A DNA stretch of 64,000 nt, taken from Amoebophrya sp. A120. Lineage: Eukaryota > Sar > Dinophyceae > Syndiniales > Amoebophryaceae. The first letter of the stretch is position 1. Each line of letters begins with the position of its first letter. The notes beneath the pieces are model-generated. The model saw only the letters and a list, made by a program, of their open reading frames with translations. It searched no databases and had not been told where the DNA came from. Below, one piece after another: positions 56,301 to 64,000 of the stretch. Both the position numbers and the translations under genes were made by a program. The stretch lies in NCBI GenBank assembly GCA_905178155.1, contig CAJINV010000016.1, positions 1,047,199-1,111,198 of the forward strand, written 5' to 3'.

Positions 56301-59300
56301 CGCATTTGGATCCTTTTCCTGTGTTTTTGTGCTTTCCCACGATCGTTTTGCTTTGTTTTTGGGCCTTTTTTGCTGACTTTTGCGGAGTTTGAGTATTTTC
56401 GACACACTTCGGGCCTAAAAAAGTCCGCGCCGTCTGCTTCCCTTTTGGCTTTACCCATGAGTCATTGCCAGCGAACGCGCTGCAGCGCTTTGCAAAAACA
56501 CCGGCGCCCGCTTTGGTCTGTTCTTGGCTTGTCGTGGTTAGTGTGGGTGCAAATGGTCGCACTTTCTTGCTTGTTTTGCTGGCTTTCCGGCGTTTTTGCC
56601 TTAGTTTGCGTCTTTTGGTGCATTTGCGCACTTTCCAGGCTTAACTAGGTGAAGCCCACGGCCCGAATGTTGCGCGTTTTTGGCTTTTTGGCTTAACAAG
56701 AGCAATTCTGCTGCAAAATAAGCCTAATTGTCATCAAAGAGACGCGCTCTTTCTTTACAAAGAGCGCGACCTCGTTGCCATCGGCACGCGGGTCGCTGTG
56801 GTTTTGGCTGTTTTTCGTTGGTGTGCAAAGTGTTGCGCTTTTGTGTTTATTTCGATGAATTTGCGTACTTTTCTTCTAAGTTTTCGCTTTTTTGCGCATT
56901 TGTGCAATTTTTAGGCTCAACTAGGTGAAGCCAGCGTGCGCATTTTCGTCGTTTTCGTCCTTTTTGACTTAACAAGACCAGTTTTGCACTAAAATGACTC
57001 GAATTAGCACGAAAGAGGTGCGCTTTTACCTTAACAAAGTTGGCACTTTTTTTGGCATGTGATGCATGTTTGCAATACAAGTTGATAACGATGCTTTTGC
57101 ACAGGATAAGGAAAACAACGTAGCGATTGTCCGGGAGAACCTGTGGCAGCTGTTATCAAATGCAAATCTGTCTGGGTCTGGAAGAGTGCTGCAACTTGTG
57201 ATGCTGCATTTGGATTCTGAAAAAATCTGTGTTGCGTGAGGAGCAAGAGAAGTCCGATTTTTGCTACGCGGACAGAGCATTTGTCATGCGGGATAGGCAT
57301 CAAGAAGCCCACAGAAAATCTGTGATGCTAGGACAGACATCACAGACATCATGCTTTATGCAAAACGTGCATGAGAAACTTGCATTCTTCCAGACCCAGA
57401 CATACTTATTTGCATTTCATAGCTGTGCCGCCAAGACACTCTGAAACTGTCCGGGGGAAGGAGTGACGGGCAAGATCAAAATGAAGCAGCTGCTGGTGCG
57501 GCCAAGCGCTCGCCAAGCCCCTGTAAGACCTTCAAGATCAATTCCGTGCTGGAAATCGGTTTCAATGCCGGGCACAGCTGCGCGCTCTTCTGCCACGCGT
57601 GGAGCATGCGCGCGCAAGAGGCGGCGCCGGCGGATAATCTTCTTGGCGGCAAAGAAATAAATGCGTCGCATAAACAAGTACAAGTAGAGGCACAAACTGC
57701 AGCAGTGCGTGAGCTTGCTGCAGTCGAAAGACAAGGAACTGCTGGCGCACGACCACGCTGCGCATCGGCATCCAAAAACGCTCATCTTGCGCTTGCGGCA
57801 GCGGCCCCAGGAGAGGTAGATGTCGACGTGACAGAACATGAAGATGAGCAAACCAATAAAAAGGTCCACCCCCTCGTCCTCGTGACTGAAGCAGAGCACA
57901 GGACAAATAAACCGACAAAAAGCCACGAGCAGAATAACCGGGTGGACCACGACGAGGAAGGAAACACCAGGGGCCAAGAAGAACAAGAAGAGTTTCAGTT
58001 TGTTTACCTGGCCTTCGATCTGTGCGAACACCTCTACACGAGACCGTGCTTCGACGTTTTGCAGAAGAAATACTTCTGTGGTCCAACTGGAAGTGTTTCG
58101 CAGCAAGAAAAGCAAAAGTTGCAGGAGAATTTGGCGACCAGATCTTCTTCTTCAGGCGAACCCACAATAGCAGAAGCATCTACATCTACCACCACGTCTG
58201 CATCGGCATTGACTTCGACGGCCACATCCAAAGGCTGCGGCGGGGTGTTCCAAAAGAATATTTTCTTGCACCTCGTGGAAGGCGACAGCCGGGATATCCA
58301 CTGCAAAAGTATCGTACTCGTATAAATGCAAGTCTTGCTGCATTACAAATCTTTTTCTTAAGGTAAACCAGCATGACAAATTTGCTTTCTCAAGCTGAGG
58401 AAATTTGTAATGCGATTTCTACTACTTGTACTAGTTCTAGTACGATGCTTTTGCAGTTCATACGGGACACCGTTCCGCAATTTGGATTTGACAGTGCTGA
58501 TTCTGGTAACCTCCAACCTGGCTGCTCCATGTCCATTATCCTGAGAAATCAAAACGTAAAAGTGTGGTCACCACTTCTATCCATAGCGGGCTCGTCATGT
58601 CGATTTGCATGTCTAGCACGAGCACATGATCTCTATTGGTTTCGGCTCGCCGTGGCAGCGAATTTCCAGTTGTTTTTTTGACTATGGTACATTTGACATG
58701 CAGCTCTAAAAAGCACGACTTGGACAGCCACAGCCTGGGTTGTCGATGCGGTTGGTCCTCTAGCTGGGAACGACTACGCTGCCGATGATGCCTAGAGCTC
58801 TCGTCATGGTCGATTCAGTCCGCAAGCGTGTAGACGACTGGTATAGCAGATTCCGCATGGACAACATTAGAGTAACTATGGAAAGATGGATATATGTTGT
58901 TTAGCTGAAGATGCGTTTTTTCTTTCTCAGGATAATGTCGTCCATTGGAGGAACGAAGGTCACTTTGTTCGACCTGATTCACGTGGACGGGTCCCACTCT
59001 TCCGAAACGACAATATGAGAGTGCACAGCTCGTGGTACCCCTCTGTCACTGTTTATTTCTCATGCGAGATAGGGATAAAACAATAAGAATAACGATAACG
59101 TTACCCTTTCCTTTTGCCTCTTCTCGCTTATTAATCCTGCATGACAGGAGGTGGCAGCCTGCCAAAACCACACTGGAATTGTCCAGGGCGGATTTTTAGT
59201 CTTTCTGAAGACGCTGTGAAGCGGCCCTCTTTGCCGACGTTTTTCCTCAGGTGATTTTTATGCGCCGCTTTAAATCAGTATCAGAATCAGGGGAACAATA

Positions 59301-59794
59301 AAGACGACGAGGGAGCGTAGTTTTTGTGCACTCTCATAGACGAAGCAGGACATCCTGAATTGCCGGAGATTTGCTAAGTATGAACTGCAAAAGTATCGTA
59401 CTCGTATAAATGCATTACAAATTTTCTCACCGTGACAAATAAAATTTGTAAATGCTGACTTGCCTTGACAAAGAAATTTGTAATGCAAGACCTGCATTTA
59501 TACGAGTACGATACTTTTGCACAGCATGCTAAGCCGTTGAAAACGATCTTGGTTGTCGACGACGCGCAGTTTCAGGGCATTCGTGAGGTGTTGGAGGAAT
59601 TGATCGCGGCCCGGGTTCTGGTCGAGTTGGGGTTCGACCGAATCCGCTGTGGAACGTCGTTGTTGACGTCTAGTACAGCTATTGGTCCTCGGGTCACCAG
59701 CGAAATGACCAGAATCTCATGCGACAAAATGCTGGAGCGAAAAGGAAACGTTTTGAAAAAAACACACTTGCACCGAATTTTTCACTATCTTTGA
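53336..59794 (+). CDS. Gene 3: class I SAM-dependent methyltransferase, 7 exons (5' end open)
   Basis: Exons: 53336(open from 53288)-54481, 57114-57153, 57427-58294, 58468-58536, 58946-59013, 59344-59378, 59534-59794; 2,487 nt from 53336, stop at 59792-59794. Counting from 53336, residues 1-380 are disordered and basic. Methyltransferase motifs follow: SVLEIGFNAGHSCALF (motif I, near 436), AFDLCEHLYTRPCFDVL (near 592), LVEGDSRDTVPQF (near 682), FDLIHVDGSHSSETT (near 715, motif after the acidic loop), and TILVVDDAQFQGI (near 747). This order fits the Methyltransf_24-like class I fold, which transfers methyl from S-adenosylmethionine; the substrate is unknown. A low-complexity insertion of about 150 residues separates the first two motifs. 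Introns cut between motifs. No ATG is assigned because the start lies upstream. Confidence 0.75.
54482..57108 (+). mobile_element. Introner element, family B, swollen to 2.6 kb, in gene 3
   Basis: Starts TATGCATTGCAAAAGTATTG and ends GATGCTTTTGCACAGGATA. Exact AGGAA duplication (54477-54481, 57109-57113). Other family B copies are 148-200 bp. The excess is a T/GC-rich repeat block at about 54690-57050. The join reads KAFYLQE-NNVAIVRENL. Confidence 0.85.
54690..57050. repeat. Repeat-rich insertion inside the family B introner of gene 3
   Basis: At least three diverged tandem units end in a block like GGCTTAACTAGGTGAAGCCC followed 50 bp later by TTTGACTTAACAAGA. They occur near 56205-56285, 56630-56705 and 56910-56985, and a phrase like TTAGTTTGCGTCTTTTGG recurs before them. 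ORFs on both strands look like composition artefacts. Boundaries are approximate. Confidence 0.6.
57154..57421 (+). mobile_element. Introner element, family A, in gene 3
   Basis: 268 bp, starting TATCAAATGCAAATCTG and ending CTTATTTGCATTTCATA. Exact GCTGT duplication. The exon before it is only 40 nt. The join reads VRENLWQL-CRQDTLKLSG. Confidence 0.92.
58295..58462 (+). mobile_element. Introner element, family B, in gene 3
   Basis: 168 bp, starting TATCCACTGCAAAAGTATCG and ending GCTTTTGCAGTTCATA. Exact CGGGA duplication. The join reads LVEGDSRD-TVPQFGFDSA, rebuilding a methyltransferase motif. Confidence 0.93.
58537..58934 (+). mobile_element. Introner element, family G, in gene 3
   Basis: 398 bp, starting TATCCTGAGAAATCAAAACG and ending CGTTTTTTCTTTCTCAGGATA-like inverted end. 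The flanks are ATGTCCAT on the left and ATGTCGTCCAT on the right. The duplication can be read as ATGTC or TCCAT, and both readings keep the frame into GGTKVTLFDLIHVDG. Confidence 0.8.
59014..59338 (+). mobile_element. Introner element, family H, in gene 3
   Basis: 325 bp, starting TATGAGAGTGCACAGC and ending TTTTTGTGCACTCTCATA. The flanks are GACAA and GACGA (one mismatch). The join reads GSHSSETT-KQDILNCRRF. Only copy of its family here. Confidence 0.87.
59379..59528 (+). mobile_element. Introner element, family B, in gene 3
   Basis: 150 bp, starting TATGAACTGCAAAAGTATCG and ending CTTTTGCACAGCATG. Exact CTAAG duplication. The exon before it is 35 nt. The join reads NCRRFAK-PLKTILVVDD. Confidence 0.92.
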
Positions 59795-61258
59795 TTGATG
59801 AAGAGTAGTTAAGGTTAACAGAAACACACTGTCGCTGCTGGACCTGTTATGCACTGCCACGCCCGTGATCCCGCCATCTTTAAAAATGTCTCAGAAATGG
59901 CCTCGGGAATGTAAGGCGGAGGCAATTCCCACAACGCCGGCGCCCCTCATTGTGGTTGCAGGGAAGAGGGGCACACAAGGCGTCGAGCCGGGCCATCGCA
60001 AAGCAGCTTCCTCGAGACGCGGCGCCCGCTGCCGTATTTGGCGCAGTTTTGTGGCGCGCAATGCGGGCCGCGGCTGGCGTTGACGTTCGGGCGCCGCCCG
60101 TTTGCCCCTTATCCCTTTGCCGGCCTCCCCTTGCATATATGGACGCGAAGTGCCGCAGCGCCACACTTGTGTCGGGCCTATCTGTGCCCGCTTTCGTTTT
60201 GTCGCAGGCGCGCCGGCGTCTTGTCCGCAGCCCGGTTCGAAGCATTGCAGGCGCCCCGTCTGCCCCTGCATTTCCGCCGCCCCGGCGGTTCAGTGCCTGC
60301 TCTGACAGGTTGGGACCTTCAGCGGGGCTGCCTCTGTAAGAAGGCAGTGTGCTGGCCTTGCCGCTGTTCCTTTCTTTGTTTCTGTGGCAGCCAGGCACGG
60401 GCCCGGCCTTGCTTTCTGCGCGGCGGACTGCTATTCTGGCCCTCCTCCCTTGTGGGCGGCAGGCACGGCCGGCCTCACCCGGGAGGGCAAGCAACCAACT
60501 GCCGGCCTCCCATTGATTGGTTGGCCGCCTGCCGGCGCCGCTTGGCCACAGCCGGGCGCCTCGTCAGCCCATTGTCGTGGCGCATTGCTTTCGCACGCGC
60601 AGGCGCGCCCCTTGGCGCGAGGGGGATGCTGCCCTGCTTCTCTAGATCACAGGGCCACCGTGTCACGCGCGTGACACGGGCGGACCCGGCTTCGTTCTTT
60701 CTCGTCTCTTGCTGGTCTTGGGTGGTTTGGTGGCAAGCAGAATTGCTTCAGTCAGTTTCCCTCCACTTCTACCGCCAAAGCCCAGGGGACTGCCGCGTGT
60801 GTGTGTCTATGATTGGCATCCAAGGCAGTCTTGGACCTCACCTGGGGCGAAGGCCTGCCTCAGCCCGCGAGCCCTTCCTGGCTTCTGCCAGCCGGACCGG
60901 CCGCCGGCCGACAGCCAGGCAGGCGCCCCCGCGCGGGCCGTGTTGGCCTTGCTTGGATGCAAGTGCCGGCGAAGGCGTTGCAGCGGCTTCTAGGCAAAGC
61001 CGAAACGTATGAAGTTAATGGGGCTGCTGAACTCACTGGCGCAGCCACTGGCGCCATGTGTGGCGCCGCTCCTCTCCCTCGGCACGACTTAGGCACTCCT
61101 TCACCAACGAGAGCGGCGGCCAGCAGCCGGATGAAGCAGCAGCCGCCGGAGTTCGCGAGCGCGGCCCCAAGACCCAGAGTCCGACGATGATGAGCGCTGA
61201 GGAGCTTCAGCGCCCCGATTACAGCTGGCCCTTTGTGGATATTGCGTAGAACAAAACT
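59795..61258. other. GC-rich region without a supportable gene
   Basis: Long overlapping ORFs occur on both strands (for example 60038-61012), as expected from high GC and Ala/Arg/Pro-biased composition. No domain, no IE and no clear exon pattern was seen. Confidence 0.45.
60660..60677. repeat. 18-bp perfect palindrome in the GC-rich region
   Basis: GTGTCACGCGCGTGACAC. A near copy (GTGTCACGCGTGTGACGC) lies in the second GC-rich block at about 63332-63349, so the two blocks may be related. Confidence 0.7.
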
Positions 61259-61319
61259 CTATTTGGCTTGTGGAGGCCACACGTTGTAAGCTATTTGGCT
61301 TGTGGAGGCCACATGTTGT
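61259..61319. repeat. Two-copy direct repeat, 32-bp period
   Basis: CTATTTGGCTTGTGGAGGCC followed by ACAYGTTGT occurs at 61259-61287 and 61291-61319. Confidence 0.9.
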
Positions 61320-61539
61320 GAATCAGAATCAGAAACGTCGCGAATGAGAATCAGAATCATGGTGAATCTGAATCGGGCTACGGTAGTAAAAAGACCGCGA
61401 ATGAAGCGAAAAAAATTGAAAGGACCGGGCCAAGAAAGTAGGCAAAAAAAAAGGCCAAAGCGAAGCCACACGCGCTGCCGGGTGCCGCATTTCTGTAAAG
61501 GGAGGAAAAATGCCGAGGCCTTCGCATTTTTTTCTTTGG

Positions 61540-62000
61540 GGAAAAAACCTGAGAGCGTTTGCATTTTTTTCCTTCAGGGAAAAACCTAAAAAAGTTCGCG
61601 CGATTTTCTATAACAAAAAAACCAAAAAAGCTGCGCGCGATTTTCTACTACAAAAAAACCAAAAAAGGTGCGCGCGATTTTCTTTTACAAAAAAACCCAA
61701 AAAAGTTGCGCGGGAATCCCCCCTCGAAAAAAACCAAAACCGAAGACGGGCCATTTTTCCTGCCTTTCCCCGATGGTATGAGGCCGATCAGGCCGGCGAT
61801 TTTTCACATTTCTGGCCTTTAGAAAATCGCGCGCACCTTTTTGGGTTTTTTTGTAATAGAAAATCGCGCGCAACTTTTTTGGTTTTTTTGTAGTAGAAAA
61901 TCGCGCGCAGCTTTTTTGGTTTTTTTGTTATAGAAAATCGCGCGAACTTTTTTAGGTTTTTCCCTGAAGGAAAAAAATGCAAACGCTTTCAGGTTTTTTC
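61540..62000. repeat. Large imperfect palindrome built of tandem about 40-bp units
   Basis: The left arm (about 61540-61725) repeats CGCGCGATTTTCTA then ACAAAAAAACCAAAAAAG. The right arm (about 61820-62000) carries the complementary units in matching order. The spacer is about 95 bp. The mirror-image ORFs on both strands (KPKKVRAIFYNKKTKKAARD) come from this symmetry and are not evidence of genes. Confidence 0.85.
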
Positions 62001-64000
62001 CTGAAGGAGAAAAATGCAACAGCCGCGACATTTTTTCCCCAATAGCTGAAATGGCGCCACGATTTTCCGCGTTTCGGCTTTTTCTGGTGTTGCTTTTTCG
62101 CGGGTTTCGCAGTGCCCTTGCTGGTTTTTTTTTTGCTTTTCAGGATGCCCCTCATTCGTCTTATATATTCGGCAAGAATTGCCGCGCGGATCAAGTTCAT
62201 AACGATCGCCACAGCGACCCGAGAGTGAGGGAACCGATGGCAAATCCGTCCGAGATTGATTCGATCGATCTCGGGCGCGGGCCGTTGCGCCGTGGCGAAC
62301 GAGTCCGCCCCTGTGAAAAAGATGCCTTTGCGTGAAGGCTGCAAAGGGTCAAAATTTCCGCGAAACTGCGAAGAAGATCCGCGGCGCGGCAGTCTTGCCG
62401 TCTTTTCCGGTGTTATGTTGCAAGGCCGCGGCATCTCCAGAGCAGTTGCGGAGTGATCTACAGAGCAGGCCCAGAGCGCTCCTCGCGCTTTTGATGTCTC
62501 GGGTGGATGTCCTGCAGAGCACGCCCAGGCCGATTGCTAAGACTGGGCACGTGAATACTGTCGGCCGGTCCGACGGAGGGGGGCCGGAATGGGCGGCCGG
62601 CGCTTCGGGCAGTTCTTCGGGATTTGGGCGCGGCCAGTGAGCACGCAGCGAACAAAGGGGCGAAGAACTGTGGCGGGCGGAGGGTCCGGCGCAAGATTGT
62701 GCAGGTTTTTGCGGGTAAAGAGTAGGGCTGTGGAAGCCCGGCCGGCCCGGCCGCCGGGCTCAGGATGTTTGTAGAAGCTTCGCGTGCCGCAGCTGTCGCG
62801 TGCGACCTTGGCCGGCGACACCTACCGCACTGCGTTGATGGTAGGCGGCCCGGTGTGTGCCTTTGCAGGGGCAGGCCGCTGGCCCGGCGCGCTACCTAGC
62901 TGGGCACCCAGGGCAAGGCCGCCGATTGGGGGATCTTGGGAGGGTTGGGCCCGGTTTTTCTTTCTTCAGGAAAATCGTATTGGGGGGAAGAAGCCAGGGC
63001 CCCTCTCGGTTTTCCCCAAGGAAACCTGCTTGGCGTGTTTCTTACAAGCGCACAAGCAAAGGTGCGCCGGCGCGCTGGTTTGTATTTTCGCAGAAAGAAA
63101 CTAGGAAACACGGCCCGCGCAACAGACGCAGGCCGCGGCGCGTGCTCGGACGGGCGGGCCGCACTGTGTGGGCCGCGCGCTCGCATGCGCGCCCTGTCAG
63201 CCGGCCACCAGCCGTCGCACGGATTGCCAGCCGGCCACCAGCTTTGCGCGCTGGGCGACCACCTTTGTCCTAACCAGCGCACAACACCCTCCGAGGGGCG
63301 CTCCCCGTTTTTCCGAACCGTGGCGCCATCGTGTCACGCGTGTGACGCGAGCGGCATGCGCTTCAGTTTTGCAGCGTGGTGGCGTAGGGCGCGCGCCCCG
63401 GGGGTTCGCCGGGTCTGTGGTTTTGGGTCTATATCTATTGCCCGCGCCCAATCTTCGCGCCGGCCGGCGGTCCGCCAACCCAATGTAGGTCGTCCAGGAC
63501 GGCGCAGATAATTCCCGTGGCCCGTCATTCCGTTGCTATGGCGTGCCCATCGTGTCGCGCCTCAGTGATGTGCGACGTATAAAAGCGACCACGGCGATGA
63601 CTCCGATGCGCGGCGATATATGCAAAGTCGGGACATTTCTGAGCAGATTCCTGGAGCATTCCTGAGGCATTTCCAGGCCCCCTCTGATCACGGGCGGTCC
63701 GTGCGTAAACCTGATGAACATAGACTTTGTTGGACCACTTAAAAAATGTGACCATGTAGGTATTGGCTTCATCAATTTCGGCCGATCTCAGCAGCTCTGT
63801 GAAAAATCGAAATGGGTGGCGCGTTACAACTGATTCCCTTCTGTTGCTTGTTCCCCCCACTCAGGGTAGAGTTTGAATAGATATTTCAACAAAGTGCAAG
63901 CACCGGGAGCGCATTCGACTTCATTAACATTTGTCCAAGTAGGTTGTTAGTTTACGAGTCAGTGATGTGAGAGTGTGCCGAGTGATGTATGATATTGCCA
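62001..64000. other. GC-rich region to the window end, no supportable gene
   Basis: ORFs are present in most frames with biased composition. The - strand ORF 63860-63525 begins at GTG rather than ATG and shows no domain. A partly inverted phrase (GGTTTTTCTTTCTTCAGG) near 62950 recalls the palindrome upstream. Confidence 0.4.

Noticed and set aside
60038-61012. 324-residue ORF as a real gene
   Set aside because: It overlaps long ORFs on the opposite strand, has no domain, and its composition follows the high GC of the region.
61510-62031. Lys/Phe-rich ORFs on both strands
   Set aside because: They mirror each other because the DNA is palindromic and made of tandem units.

Overview
The window is nuclear DNA of a eukaryote. 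The coding regions on the + strand are long, rich in Ser, Ala, Glu and Gln, and cut into exons by 110-480 bp insertions that lack GT-AG ends. Each insertion carries terminal inverted repeats, is flanked by a 5-bp direct repeat, and mostly begins TAT and ends ATA. Invasive non-canonical introns (introner elements, IEs) like these have been described in the parasitic dinoflagellate Amoebophrya (Syndiniales). That is my best guess for the organism; it is inference from intron structure, not from a marker gene.

Layout. 1-3881: a degenerate retrotransposon (reverse transcriptase + RNase H) between two near-identical direct repeats of at least 486 bp, with a probable GT-AG intron inside the reverse transcriptase. 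3906-5054: part of a gene with ordinary GT-AG introns. 6744-20362: gene 1, a predicted 3,208-residue secreted or membrane protein in 17 exons, with 15 IEs and one GT-AG intron. 22219-50157: gene 2, a predicted 2,179-residue colinear paralogue of gene 1, in 16 exons with 16 IEs. 53336-59794: gene 3, a class I SAM-dependent methyltransferase with 7 IEs. 59795-64000: GC-rich and repeat-rich DNA with a ~460 bp imperfect palindrome and no supportable gene.

The key structure is at 28723-44190. A 15,468-bp element sits inside one IE of gene 2. It has 151-bp terminal inverted repeats beginning TATAACCC and ending GGGTTATA, and a 5-bp target duplication (ATGTC). This is the same terminal signature (TAT...ATA plus 5-bp duplication) that the short IEs carry. 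It encodes a + strand protein with two nuclease-like segments (V0, 400 aa) and three - strand multi-exon genes (V1 940 aa, V2 unresolved in part, V3 438 aa), all split by similar hairpin introns. My hypothesis is that it is an autonomous relative of the element family that supplies the short IEs, or at least uses the same integration chemistry.

How the models were tested. Exons were joined by deleting each IE plus one copy of the 5-bp repeat. The summed coding lengths are multiples of three for gene 1 (9,627 nt), gene 2 (6,540 nt), gene 3 from 53336 (2,487 nt), V0 (1,203), V1 (2,823) and V3 (1,317), and reading stays open across every join. I had no homology search or transcript data, so functions are mostly unassigned.

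IE families used below, by terminal sequence: A (TATCAAATGC..., then TCTGGGTCTGG), B (TATGNANTGCAAAAGTATCG), C (...GTGCTACAGTTAGTAC), D (TATCNNAAGAAAAAACTG), E (TATNGGAGTGTCAGNATCG), F (TATCAAAGTGAAAAAAGCCC), G (TATCCTGNTGAGAAA), H (TATGAGAGTGCAC).
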